From positions 1 to 35,858 of the forward strand of contig JADLBK010000093.1 of NCBI GenBank assembly GCA_020847755.1: a DNA stretch of 35,858 bases. Direction: 5' to 3'. Shown here in pieces: positions 21,493-32,271 of this stretch. Under the pieces are notes generated by a model. The model made no database searches, was not told the origin of the DNA, and worked only from the letters and a program-made list of their open reading frames with translations. Made by a program: the position numbers and the translations under genes. Positions within the stretch are counted from its first letter, which is position 1. Every line of letters begins with the position of its first letter. Origin of the DNA: Flavobacteriales bacterium (GTDB taxonomy: Bacteria > Bacteroidota > Bacteroidia > Flavobacteriales_F > PHOS-HE28).

Positions 21493-24400
21493 ATGATGCG
21501 GACCCCGATGAGCTTCGTGCGCGTGGCCGGCCTGCTGGCGGCCTTGTCCCTGGCGGGACCGGGGCAGGCACAATGCCCGCAGCTCTACGACTATTGGGGC
21601 AACCCGAGCGACACCGCCGAGTGGTACAGCTGCTCGGGCGGCACCTACACGCTGGTGATCGCCTCCCCGCAGAACATCGTCGGCGGTTTCACCATCAACT
21701 GGGGCGATGGCAGCTCGCTGCATGTGGGCGGCTCGCTGATCGCCCCGGGCACGGTGACGCACGTCTACGCCCCGGCCGTGGCCGAGTACACCGTGACCTT
21801 CACCGAACTGGTGAGCGGATGCGTGGTCACCGGCACCGTGATCATGGAGGAGAGCACGAGCGCCTCCATCCAGATCCCCGTGGGCGGCCTCACCCAGGTC
21901 TGCGCCCCGCAGGCGGTGGACTTCATCAACTCCAGCACCAACGTCTCGCCCAACACGGTGTTCACCTGGGATTTCGGCGACGCGAGCACCCAGCTGGTTT
22001 ACGACCATACCAACCTGGGGCAGACGGTGACCCACACCTACATGCCGGGCACGGTGAGCTGTGAGACCACGGTGCGTCTGTATGCGGAGAACGAATGCAA
22101 CACGCTGCAGGGTGGACCGAGCGTGGCCACCTTCAATCCGATCCGGGTGTGGGACATCGACAGCGCGCAGATCGCCCCCAGCGCCACGCTGTTGTGCTGG
22201 CCGGACCGGACGGTGACCTTTCTGAACGTCACCGACCGCAACTGCCTTCAGCAGGGCAACATCTACCAGCGCTTCGAGTACTGGAACTTCGGCGACTATT
22301 GGGGCCAGGGCCAGGATTCGATCATCGACTGGGCGCCCTGGCCGCCCACGTTCCCGCGCACCATCGAGTATCCTGGCATCGGCACCTACGAGGTGATGCT
22401 GCTGGACAGCAACTATTGCGGGATCGACACGGCCTATGTGCAGATCACCATCGTGCCTCCCCCGAACGTCGCGCTCAGCGCCACACCGGACACGGTATGT
22501 GCCGGAGGCACCATCGCCTTCGACGAGACCACCGGGGGCGGGGCCAACTTCTTCGAGTGGGATTTCGGCACGGGTGCGGGATTCCAATGGACCGGTGCCG
22601 GGGATCAGACGCACACCTACGGCACGCCGGGCACCTTCGTGGTCTCCTACGCCGCCAGCATCCAAGGCGCCACGGCGGGCTGCGCCGATACCGCATCAGT
22701 GACCGTCGTGGTGCTGCCCAGCCCCACGGCGGACTTCATGGTGGACCAGGACGCGGCCTGCGACTCCCTCACGGTGGCCTTCACCAACACCTCGGTGAAC
22801 GCGGTGAGCCATGTCTGGGACCTGGGGGACGGTACGGTCGTCACGGCCTTCGAGCCGGCACCGCACTGCTATGGCACACCGGGCACCTACACGGTGACGC
22901 TGACGGTGACCAACGCGGACGGCTGCCAGGACACGCACTCGCATGACATCCACGTGTATTCCCCGCCGGTGGTGCAGGTCGGAGCGCAGAACGTGTGCGA
23001 AGGCGTGGCGGCGCAGTTCTCGGACCAGACGGTGACCGAGCCGGGCAACCCGGTGATGCAGTGGGCCTGGGACTTCGGCGATGGCGCCACCTCCACGCTG
23101 GAGGATCCCACGCATCTCTATGCCGGCAACGGTGGGTATACCGTGACCCTGACCGTGACCACGCCCTATTGCGGGGGCACCGGGGTGCAGAACGTGCTGG
23201 TGGAAGCCCTGCCCACGGCCGCCTTCCTGCCGGTACCGAGCATCGGCTGTTCGCCCCTGGACGTGCAGTTCACCAACACCAGCTCCGGGGCGGTGAGCTA
23301 CGCCTGGGACTTCGGTGATGGCGCCACGAGCACCGCCATCGCGCCGGTGCACACCTTCCTGAACGCAGGCCCCACCGATGTGGTGGACACCGTGATGCTG
23401 ATCGCGAGCACCTTGTTCGGCTGCTCGGACACGGCCACAGCGCTGATCACCGTGGCCCCGCCTGTGGTGGCCGGATTCACCCACAACGCCCTTCCCGGCT
23501 GCGCTCCGCTCGACGTGCAGTTCACCAACACCAGCACGGGGGCCGGTTCCTACGCCTGGGACTTCGGTGACGGCGGCACGAGCACCGCCGTGTCCCCGGC
23601 GCATCAGTACGTGAACAATACCCTGTTCCTACAGACGAACATCGTGCAGCTCATCGCCACCTCGGCCGCGGGCTGCGTGGACACGGCGACGACGACGCTG
23701 CTGGTGTATCCGATGCCGCAGTTCACCTTCGCCACCCAGCCGGACAGCGGATGCTCTCCGCTCACGGTCAACTTCCCCACCATCGTCGGTGCGGTGAGCC
23801 ATCAGTGGGATTTCGGCGACGGTGCCACGGGAACGGGTCCCTCGCCCACGCACACCTACCTCAACACCACGAGCGCCGTGGTCACCTTCCCGGTGACGAT
23901 GATCGGGGCGAACGCCTTCGGATGTGTTGACACCACCTACGACCAGGTGACCGTGTTCCCCATGCCCACGGCGGCCTTCACCACCGATGTGCTGCAAGGT
24001 TGCCACCCGCTCACCGCTCAGCTCACGAATGCAAGCCAGGGCGCGGTGGCGTACAACTGGAGCTACGGCGACGGCGGCACCTCGGACACGTCGGCCGCGG
24101 TGCACGGCCACACCTGGTCCAACTTCCTGACCACGCCGCAGACGTTCACCATCGGGCTGACGGCCACGAACGTGCATGGGTGCAGCGCCACGGCCAACGG
24201 CCAGGTGCAGGTGTTCCCTGCGGTGATCGCCCAGTTCACGGCGGACACGGTGGGCTGTGCGCCCTTCGACCCGGACCTCGCCAACCTCTCCATCGGTGCC
24301 GCGAGCCACTTCTGGACCTTCGGCGACGGTGGTGCCAGCTCACAGCCCAGCCCGGCGCACACCTACCTCAGCCAGGGCCTCAACGACGTGGTGTTCACTC

Positions 24401-26025
24401 CGACGCTGGTGGCCACCTCCTCCTACGGATGCAGCGATACGGCCCAGGTGGACGTGCTGGTGCATCCCACGCCGATCGCCCAGTTCGTGCCGAGCGCGCT
24501 GGCGGTATGCCAGCCGTTCCCGGTGAGCGTGCAGGACCTGTCCATCGGGGCGGCGACGCTCACCTGGACCTGGGGAGATGGGACCCAGCAAAGCGGCGGC
24601 CCGGGCAACGCTGTGCACACCTATGCCCATGCCGACAGCGCACCGGTGTCGTTCACCATCATCCAGGTGGGCACTAGCGTACACGGTTGCACGGACACGG
24701 CGCAGGCGGTGATCCAGGTGTACCCGGTGGTGACCGCGGCGTTCACCGCACCGTCCAACGGATGTTCGCCGCTCGCCTACGCACCGGTGAACACGAGCAC
24801 GGGGGCCTCGAGCTTCCTGTGGGACATGGGCGACGGCGTGACGCTCGTGGGCCCCGACCCCACGCATATCTATGTGAACGGCACACCCGCGAACCAGACC
24901 TGGACGGTGACGCTCACGGCCACTTCGGCCTGGGGGTGTACGGATACCGGTCAGGTGAACGTGGTGGTGCATCCTTCACCCACCGCGCAGTTCCAGGCCA
25001 CGCCCTTCATCCAGCAGTTCCCGGCCTCGACAGTGACCTTGATCAACAACACCGGACCGGGGCCCTGGACCCACAACTGGACCATGGGCGATGGCGGTGC
25101 GCTGACGGGTGTTCAACCCGGCTCGTACACCTACGGCACCTGGGGCCAGTTCACCATCACGCTGGTGGTGACGGACAACGTGTGCAGCGATACGGCGACA
25201 CAGGTGGTGACCATCGAACCGCCCTATCCCACGGCCGCCTTCATCGGATCGGGGGAGGGCTGTGCGCCGCTCACCGTGCACTACACGAACACCTCGCTCC
25301 TCGGCGAAGGTTATCTGTGGAACTTCGGTGACGGTGGTTCGAGCACGGCCGACGATCCCGTGTACACGTATACCGTGCCGGGCACCTACACCGTGATGCT
25401 GACGGCTTACGGGCCGGGCGGCACGGTGAACACGGCGGTGCACATCGATTCCATCGTGGTGCATCCGAGCGCCACGGCCTACTTCCTGCTGCAGCCCGAG
25501 GAGGTGGTGGTGCCGGGGCAGCCCGTGTACTGCTACAACCTGAGCGGCAACGCGGACAGCTACACCTGGGACTTCGGCGACGGCACCACTAGCACGGTGC
25601 TGAACCCGGTGCACACCTACACCGATCCGGGCAGCTACACCGTGAGCCTGATCGCCAACAACGCCTGGAACTGCCCGGACACCTTCGTGGTGGCCGATGC
25701 GGTGACCGGCATCGCTTCCGGCGGGATCGCCTTCCCCAACGCGTTCACCCCGAACAGCGACGGGCCCACCGACGGGCTGTACGACCCGAATTCGATGAGC
25801 AATGACTTCTTCTTCCCCGTGCAGGAGGGCGTGGAGGACTACCACCTCCAGGTCTTCAACCGATGGGGGGAGCTGGTCTTCGAGACGTTCGACGTGAAGC
25901 AGGGCTGGGACGGCTTCTACCGGGGGCAGCCCGCGAAGCAGGACGTTTACGCCTGGAAGGCCCGGGCCCGCTTCAGCGACGGCCGGGAGGAGACCCTGAA
26001 GGGAGATGTGACCTTGATCCGATGA
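21493..26025 (+). CDS. Giant multi-PKD surface adhesin with T9SS type B C-terminal domain
   Basis: Exported cell-surface protein of 1510 residues, probably an adhesin of the SprB kind in a broad sense. The signal peptide (MMRTPMSFVRVAGLLAALSLAGPGQAQ) leads to about 16 PKD-type beta-sandwich repeats, recognisable by WDFGDG or variants: INWGDGSS, TWDFGDAS, VWDLGDGT, AWDFGDGATST, AWDFGDGGTST, NWSYGDGG, FWTFGDGG, TWTWGDGT, LWDMGDGV, NWTMGDGG, LWNFGDGG and TWDFGDGT. Most repeats from the middle on carry a cysteine in GC(S/A)PL and another in GC(S/T/V)DTA, suggesting one disulfide per module. The last 99 residues are the type B sorting domain (FPNAFTPNSDGPTDG, VFNRWGELVF, GWDGFYRGQPAKQDVYAW). The start is the first ATG giving a clean signal peptide; the frame upstream begins only with TTG. 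The stop overlaps the next gene (ATGA), so it is co-expressed with the PorE-like and PorP proteins. Confidence 0.92.
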   Translation: MMRTPMSFVRVAGLLAALSLAGPGQAQCPQLYDYWGNPSDTAEWYSCSGGTYTLVIASPQNIVGGFTINWGDGSSLHVGGSLIAPGTVTHVYAPAVAEYTVTFTELVSGCVVTGTVIMEESTSASIQIPVGGLTQVCAPQAVDFINSSTNVSPNTVFTWDFGDASTQLVYDHTNLGQTVTHTYMPGTVSCETTVRLYAENECNTLQGGPSVATFNPIRVWDIDSAQIAPSATLLCWPDRTVTFLNVTDRNCLQQGNIYQRFEYWNFGDYWGQGQDSIIDWAPWPPTFPRTIEYPGIGTYEVMLLDSNYCGIDTAYVQITIVPPPNVALSATPDTVCAGGTIAFDETTGGGANFFEWDFGTGAGFQWTGAGDQTHTYGTPGTFVVSYAASIQGATAGCADTASVTVVVLPSPTADFMVDQDAACDSLTVAFTNTSVNAVSHVWDLGDGTVVTAFEPAPHCYGTPGTYTVTLTVTNADGCQDTHSHDIHVYSPPVVQVGAQNVCEGVAAQFSDQTVTEPGNPVMQWAWDFGDGATSTLEDPTHLYAGNGGYTVTLTVTTPYCGGTGVQNVLVEALPTAAFLPVPSIGCSPLDVQFTNTSSGAVSYAWDFGDGATSTAIAPVHTFLNAGPTDVVDTVMLIASTLFGCSDTATALITVAPPVVAGFTHNALPGCAPLDVQFTNTSTGAGSYAWDFGDGGTSTAVSPAHQYVNNTLFLQTNIVQLIATSAAGCVDTATTTLLVYPMPQFTFATQPDSGCSPLTVNFPTIVGAVSHQWDFGDGATGTGPSPTHTYLNTTSAVVTFPVTMIGANAFGCVDTTYDQVTVFPMPTAAFTTDVLQGCHPLTAQLTNASQGAVAYNWSYGDGGTSDTSAAVHGHTWSNFLTTPQTFTIGLTATNVHGCSATANGQVQVFPAVIAQFTADTVGCAPFDPDLANLSIGAASHFWTFGDGGASSQPSPAHTYLSQGLNDVVFTPTLVATSSYGCSDTAQVDVLVHPTPIAQFVPSALAVCQPFPVSVQDLSIGAATLTWTWGDGTQQSGGPGNAVHTYAHADSAPVSFTIIQVGTSVHGCTDTAQAVIQVYPVVTAAFTAPSNGCSPLAYAPVNTSTGASSFLWDMGDGVTLVGPDPTHIYVNGTPANQTWTVTLTATSAWGCTDTGQVNVVVHPSPTAQFQATPFIQQFPASTVTLINNTGPGPWTHNWTMGDGGALTGVQPGSYTYGTWGQFTITLVVTDNVCSDTATQVVTIEPPYPTAAFIGSGEGCAPLTVHYTNTSLLGEGYLWNFGDGGSSTADDPVYTYTVPGTYTVMLTAYGPGGTVNTAVHIDSIVVHPSATAYFLLQPEEVVVPGQPVYCYNLSGNADSYTWDFGDGTTSTVLNPVHTYTDPGSYTVSLIANNAWNCPDTFVVADAVTGIASGGIAFPNAFTPNSDGPTDGLYDPNSMSNDFFFPVQEGVEDYHLQVFNRWGELVFETFDVKQGWDGFYRGQPAKQDVYAWKARARFSDGREETLKGDVTLIR
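23251..23754 (+). repeat. Near-identical tandem PKD modules, 252-bp period
   Basis: Two neighbouring PKD modules share long near-identical stretches: GACGTGCAGTTCACCAACAC at 23259 and 23511, and CTACGCCTGGGACTTCGGTG in both. The offset is 252 bp (84 codons). This indicates a fairly recent in-frame duplication or gene conversion inside the adhesin gene. Confidence 0.8.
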
Positions 26026-27635
26026 ACCTGAACCGCATGAGCCACCGCTACCCGTTCCCGTTCCTGTTGATGCTGATCGCGCCCGTGGCCGCCTGGGGCC
26101 AGGCCAACTACACCCGCGTGCACAACCGCATGCTGGATGAGGCCAAGATGTTGCTGGCGGTGGAGGACCATGTGGAGGCGGCCAAGATCTATCGACGGCT
26201 GGAGAACGTGGACACCACGTTCGCCGAGGTGGCGCACGAACTGGGCCTGTGCTACGCGCAGATCCCCGGTGCACGGCACAAGGCCGCACCCCTGTTCGAG
26301 CGTGCGTTGCGGAACGGTCATCCCGAGGCCCTGTACCACCTGGGCCTGGCCCGTCACCGCCAGGAGCGCTTCGATGAGGCCATCGACCTCCTGAACCGGT
26401 ACAAGGCCACCAAACACCGGCTGGTGGCCGATGCGGAGGTGGACCGCTCGATCGCCATCTGCCGCAACGCGAAGGCGCTGGTGCGCACCCCTGTGGACCT
26501 GACCGTCCGGAACCTGGGCGCGCTGATCAACTCGCCGGCGCACGACTACTGCCCGCTGGTGACGGCCGATGGCAACACGATGTACTTCACCTCGCGCCGC
26601 GAAGGCACCACGGGCGGCCTGAAGGACCCGGACGGCCAGTGGTTCGAGGACATCTACATGGCGCGACGGGTGGACGAGGTGTGGTCGAACGCCGTGAACG
26701 CGGGCGTACCGCTGAACACCGCCCTGCAGGATGCCACGGTGGGCCTTTCCGCGGACGGCACCAGCATGATCATCTACCGTACGGGGCAGGGCCTGGTGAG
26801 CGGCGACCTGTTCGAGAGCAAGCGATCGGTGGCCCTGTGGAACATGCCCGAGCTGATGACCGAGCGCATCAACAGCGAGCACCACGAGCCCAGTGCCACG
26901 CTGAGCCCCGACGGGGAGGAGATCTACTTCACCAGCGACCGGCCCGGTGGGTACGGAGGGCGCGACCTGTACCGGATCCGGCGTCTGCCCAACGGGGAAT
27001 GGAGCCTGCCGATGAACCTCGGACCCACCATCAACACGCCGTTCGATGAGGATGCGCCCTTCCTGCACAGCGACGGCACCACCCTGTTCTTCAGCTCGAA
27101 CGGCCATGGCACCATGGGCGGGTACGACATCTTCAAGAGCGTGATGCTGGACCATGACCAGTGCACCTGGGGCGACCCGGAGAACATGGGCTACCCGCTG
27201 AACACGGTGAACGACGACATCTACTTCTGCCTGAGCGAGGACGGCACCACGGGCTATTTCTCCTCCGAGCGGCCCGGCGGGCTGGGGGCTCAGGACATCT
27301 ACCAGGTCATCTTCCCGTCCAGCCAGCTGGAGTTCTTCATCGTGCGTGGCCTCGTGGTCGACCATCGCGATGAGCCCCTGCGGGCGCGGATCGTGGTGGA
27401 GGACGAGGCGCGTGAGGAGATCGTGGGGGTGTACAACACCAATGCGGCCACCGGCCGCTACCTGATGGTGCTGAAGCCGGGCGCGCGCTACCACCTGCGC
27501 ACCGAGGCGGAGGGCCATGCGGTGGTGGAAGAGGTGCTGACGGCCACTGCGCCGGACCAAGGTCGCGAGATCAGCAAGGAGACCCAGCTGCTGCCCCTGG
27601 AGCAGGTGGAAGGCATGACCCGGAATGAGCGGTAA
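26022..27635 (+). CDS. PorE-like TPR/PD40 protein lacking an OmpA domain
   Basis: Exported protein of 537 residues with a signal peptide ending VAAWGQ. Residues about 20-150 are helical TPR-like repeats (AAKIYRRLENVDTTFAEVAHE, AAPLFERALRNGHPEALYHLG, FDEAIDLLNRYK). Then come five WD40-like PD40 strands: ADGNTMYFTSRREG, ADGTSMIIYRTG, PDGEEIYFTSDRPGGYGGRDLY, SDGTTLFFSSNGHGTMGGYDIF and EDGTTGYFSSERPGGLGAQDIY. A carboxypeptidase-regulatory-like domain follows (FIVRGLVVDHRDEPLRARIVV). T9SS component PorE has this order plus a C-terminal OmpA domain that binds peptidoglycan; here the protein stops (MTRNER) before any such domain. It lies between a type B cargo and PorP, so it is likely a dedicated accessory for that cargo. 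The start is chosen for the ATGA overlap; MSHRYPF at 26037 is an alternative. Confidence 0.85.
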   Translation: MNLNRMSHRYPFPFLLMLIAPVAAWGQANYTRVHNRMLDEAKMLLAVEDHVEAAKIYRRLENVDTTFAEVAHELGLCYAQIPGARHKAAPLFERALRNGHPEALYHLGLARHRQERFDEAIDLLNRYKATKHRLVADAEVDRSIAICRNAKALVRTPVDLTVRNLGALINSPAHDYCPLVTADGNTMYFTSRREGTTGGLKDPDGQWFEDIYMARRVDEVWSNAVNAGVPLNTALQDATVGLSADGTSMIIYRTGQGLVSGDLFESKRSVALWNMPELMTERINSEHHEPSATLSPDGEEIYFTSDRPGGYGGRDLYRIRRLPNGEWSLPMNLGPTINTPFDEDAPFLHSDGTTLFFSSNGHGTMGGYDIFKSVMLDHDQCTWGDPENMGYPLNTVNDDIYFCLSEDGTTGYFSSERPGGLGAQDIYQVIFPSSQLEFFIVRGLVVDHRDEPLRARIVVEDEAREEIVGVYNTNAATGRYLMVLKPGARYHLRTEAEGHAVVEEVLTATAPDQGREISKETQLLPLEQVEGMTRNER

Positions 27636-28629
27636 GCGGACCACGCTGCTGGCCCTTCTGGTGGGTTCCGTGGCCTTCGCGCACGCGCAGGACCCGCAGT
27701 TCACCCAGTTCTACGCCATGCCCACATACGTGAGCCCGGCCTTCGCGGGCACCGGCCTGCAGAGCCGTTTCGGGCTGGCCTGGCGCGATCAGTGGCCGAG
27801 CATCCCGGGGGCCTTCGTGAGCTACAACGCCGCGTGGGACCACTACATGCAGAACCTGAACAGCGGGGTGGGCCTGCTGATGACGCACGACCGCGCGGGC
27901 ACCGGCGCGCTTCGCTACACGAGCGTGTCGGCACAGTACGCGTATGAGGTCGAGCTCAAGCGCAAGGTGTTCATCCGGCCCGCAATGCAGTTCGGCTTCG
28001 TGAACCATGCGGTGGACCTCAGCAAGCTCACCTTCGGCGACCAGCTCGCCCGCGGTGGCGCCGTGCCCACGCAGGAGTACGCCGATGGTCGCAGCATCCG
28101 CTACGGCGACATCGGCGCGGGGATCCTGTTCTTCACCCCCAAGCTGTGGCTCGGCGCTTCGATGCACCACCTCAATGAGCCGAACCAGTCGCTGCTGCTC
28201 AATGAGAGCACCGTGCCACGCAAGTTCAGCCTGCACGGCGGGTACCGCATGCGCCTCCTGGGGCGCGTGATCAAGCAGCACGCCGAGCATGTGGTGCTGG
28301 CGTTCAACTACCGCGCGCAGGGCCGGTACGACCAGCTGGACATCGGTGCCTATTATGAGCGGGAGCCCTTCTTCGCAGGGTTGTGGTACCGCGGCATCCC
28401 GGTGTTCAAGGCGTATGCGCCGGGCCACGGCAACACCGATGCACTGGCCGTGCTGCTGGGCTTCATGGTGAAGGACCTGAGGGTGGGCTACAGCTACGAC
28501 CTCACGCTCTCCCGCCTCGCCGGCCGCACCGGTGGGGCGCATGAGATCACCCTGGGATACGAGCTCGCCGACCGGCGGAGGAAAAGGTCCATCGCCAAGC
28601 GGCGCGTGGTGCCCTGCGCCAAGTTCTGA
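27625..28629 (+). CDS. PorP/SprF family T9SS outer-membrane protein
   Basis: Beta-barrel outer-membrane protein of 334 residues that, in the studied SprF/PorP cases, is needed to export or attach a specific type B T9SS cargo. A signal peptide (MSGKRTTLLALLVGSVAFAHAQ) precedes the family opening DPQFTQFYAMPTYVSPAFAGTG, then FGLAWRDQWPSIPGAFVSYNAAWD, GVGLLMTHDRAGTG, LWLGASMHHLNEPNQS and FMVKDLRVGYSYDLTLSRL. The C-terminus continues with a basic tail (RRRKRSIAKRRVVPCAKF). It overlaps the PorE-like gene by 11 bp and is the last gene of the adhesin operon. The operon order cargo, PorE-like, PorP predicts that it serves the giant PKD adhesin. Confidence 0.93.
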   Translation: MSGKRTTLLALLVGSVAFAHAQDPQFTQFYAMPTYVSPAFAGTGLQSRFGLAWRDQWPSIPGAFVSYNAAWDHYMQNLNSGVGLLMTHDRAGTGALRYTSVSAQYAYEVELKRKVFIRPAMQFGFVNHAVDLSKLTFGDQLARGGAVPTQEYADGRSIRYGDIGAGILFFTPKLWLGASMHHLNEPNQSLLLNESTVPRKFSLHGGYRMRLLGRVIKQHAEHVVLAFNYRAQGRYDQLDIGAYYEREPFFAGLWYRGIPVFKAYAPGHGNTDALAVLLGFMVKDLRVGYSYDLTLSRLAGRTGGAHEITLGYELADRRRKRSIAKRRVVPCAKF

Positions 28630-28635
28630 CCGGGG

Positions 28636-30543
<1,908 letters not shown>

Positions 30544-30558
30544 GGGTCGGTCGCCGGC

Positions 30559-31533
30559 TCAGTGGTCCTCGTCGATCATGGCCGCGCGCTGGGTGAGCTC
30601 GTGGTAGCAGAGGACGTCCTCGGCGAAGTAATGCACGGCCATGCTCCTGCGGCTGGCGTTGGGGGTGGCCATCTTCTTGCCGCCGTGCAGCAGGTTGGCG
30701 TGCCAGATGAGCACATCGCCCGGCTCTGCGTGGAACTCGTGGGGCGTGAAGCGGCCGTCATCGATGCTGCGCTGCACGGCCGTTTCGTAATGCGCATAGG
30801 CGTCCTCGCCGATGGTGAAGCGCCCGCCGCCATGATCGAAGCCGTCGTTGAGCAGGTAGGGCAGCTTGTGGCTGCCGGGGAAGTACATCAGGGGACCGTT
30901 GTCCGCGGTGATGGGCTCCAGGGCCACCCAGGCTGCGGCCAGATAGCCCAGCGGGTAGGTGGTCATGTGGATGCTGTCCGAGTGCGCGGCCTGTTCGCTG
31001 CCCGTTTGGAAGTTGATCGTCTGGAACACGTGCATGCGACGACCCAGCAGCAGGTCGAGCACATCGAGGATGCGCCGGTCGTTGGCCATGGCCTTGATGG
31101 CCGGGCTCTGCCGGAAGGCGAACATCACCTTTCGGCCGGTGAAGTTGAAGTCGACCGCGCCGTTGTCGATGAGCTGCTGCAGCTCCGTGTTGACCCGTTC
31201 GACCTCGGCGGGGCTGAACAGGCCCCGGAGGATGAGGTAGCCCTTGTCGGGCCAGTCGAGCACGCCCTGGCGCAGGGGCTCGGGCAATGCCTGCACCCTG
31301 GTGTCCGCCAGCATCCGTTCCCGGGCGTCGGGGCGGTCCAGCCAGGGCGTCTCGCCCGGGGTGTTCGGCATGTCGCCGCTGGAGACGGGCAGGAGGGGGC
31401 TGCGCACCAGGCCGTACTGGCGGAACATGCGCCGCGCATGGCCCAGCCGCCGATAGTTCAGCAGGTTCAGCAGCACATAGTTCGCCTTGATGGTGCGAAG
31501 CCTGCCGTAGTAACGGTCGAGCCACTTGCGCAT
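30559..31533 (-). CDS. Phytanoyl-CoA dioxygenase (PhyH) family protein
   Basis: Predicted Fe(II)/2-oxoglutarate-dependent oxygenase of unknown substrate, 324 residues. The N-terminal 90 residues are basic and helical (MRKWLDRYYGRLRTIKANYV). The PhyH domain begins near DKGYLILRGLFSPAEVERVN. Metal ligands fit His184 and Asp186 in QAAHSDSIHM and His283 in LLHGG; Arg295/296 is placed to bind 2-oxoglutarate. Other family segments are WVALEPITADNGPLMYFPGSH and EPGDVLIWHANLLHGG. The start at 31533 is 21 nt after a perfect -7 box; an upstream TTG lies inside that box and is rejected. It is first in a two-gene operon with the Uup-like ATPase; a functional link is not evident. Confidence 0.9.
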   Translation of the reverse strand: MRKWLDRYYGRLRTIKANYVLLNLLNYRRLGHARRMFRQYGLVRSPLLPVSSGDMPNTPGETPWLDRPDARERMLADTRVQALPEPLRQGVLDWPDKGYLILRGLFSPAEVERVNTELQQLIDNGAVDFNFTGRKVMFAFRQSPAIKAMANDRRILDVLDLLLGRRMHVFQTINFQTGSEQAAHSDSIHMTTYPLGYLAAAWVALEPITADNGPLMYFPGSHKLPYLLNDGFDHGGGRFTIGEDAYAHYETAVQRSIDDGRFTPHEFHAEPGDVLIWHANLLHGGKKMATPNASRRSMAVHYFAEDVLCYHELTQRAAMIDEDH

Positions 31534-31554
31534 GGGGGTCGCCTGGAGCGGCGG

Positions 31555-31562
31555 CAAAGGTA
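31555..31562 (-). promoter_or_regulatory. -7 promoter box TACCTTTG of the phyH-ABC-F operon
   Basis: A perfect TACCTTTG on the minus strand, ending 21 nt before the ATG at 31533. It lies in the 48-bp gap after the SCO gene stop, which has no obvious terminator. Confidence 0.6.
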
Positions 31563-31581
31563 GTCCGGTCGACCGCGCCGA

Positions 31582-32271
31582 TCAGGGCGTTTCCGCCAGC
31601 AGCTTCCGGAGGTCGGCGATCAGGCGGTCCACATCGGCCGTGATGGTGCCATCGTAGAAGCCGCGGATGCGGTGCTGCGGGTCCACGAGCACGAAGTTCT
31701 CGGTGTGCACGAAGTCGTCCGGACCGCCATCGCCCTGGTCCAGCGCGGCGAAGTAGCTGCGTCGGGCGAGCGCATAGATCTGCCGTCGGTCGCCGGTGAG
31801 GAAGTGCCAGCGGTCGTTCAGGGCCCCATGGCGTGCGGCATACTCGGCCAGCACGGGCACGCTGTCCATCTCCGGGGTCACCGAATGGCTGAGCAGGACG
31901 ACGCGGGGCTCTTCGCGGAAGGCTTCCTGCACGCGGGCCATCTGCATGCTCATCTTGGGGCAGATGGTGGCGCAGGTGGTGAAGAAGAAATCGGCCACCA
32001 GGATGCGGCCCTCGAGATCGGCCAGCCGAACGGTGTCGGCCGACTGGTCCACGAGCGCGAAGTCGCTGATGTGGTGTTCGCCCTCGGCGCGGCGGACGGC
32101 CGGATCCACCAAGCGGGGGTCGAGCTGGGCGGGATGGAAGACGGGCAGGTGGTCGTCGCCGCGGAGCAGGAAGTAGCCGGCCACCACCGCGATCAGGAAG
32201 ATGGCCGCGAAGAGGGCCAACCGGATGAGCAGGGGCCTGCCGCGGTCGGGATCGGGTTCAGTTGAGGCCAA
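31582..32271 (-). CDS. SCO1/SenC family protein (copper/thiol chaperone)
   Basis: Membrane-anchored thioredoxin-fold protein that in known members delivers copper to cytochrome oxidase or reduces its thiols. With a TTG start at 32271 it is 229 residues; no ATG is available in the coding part, so the start is uncertain. A transmembrane helix (LLIRLALFAAIFLIAVVAGY, about 14-33) precedes the domain. Copper ligands are Cys100 and Cys104 in FFFTTCATICPKMSMQM and His189 in DFVHTENFVLVD; VVLLSHSVTPEMDSVPVL is also typical. The proposed start lies 14 bp inside the end of the upstream DUF2490-like gene, indicating coupling. It ends a three-gene operon begun by a lipoprotein. Confidence 0.88.
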   Translation of the reverse strand: MASTEPDPDRGRPLLIRLALFAAIFLIAVVAGYFLLRGDDHLPVFHPAQLDPRLVDPAVRRAEGEHHISDFALVDQSADTVRLADLEGRILVADFFFTTCATICPKMSMQMARVQEAFREEPRVVLLSHSVTPEMDSVPVLAEYAARHGALNDRWHFLTGDRRQIYALARRSYFAALDQGDGGPDDFVHTENFVLVDPQHRIRGFYDGTITADVDRLIADLRKLLAETP

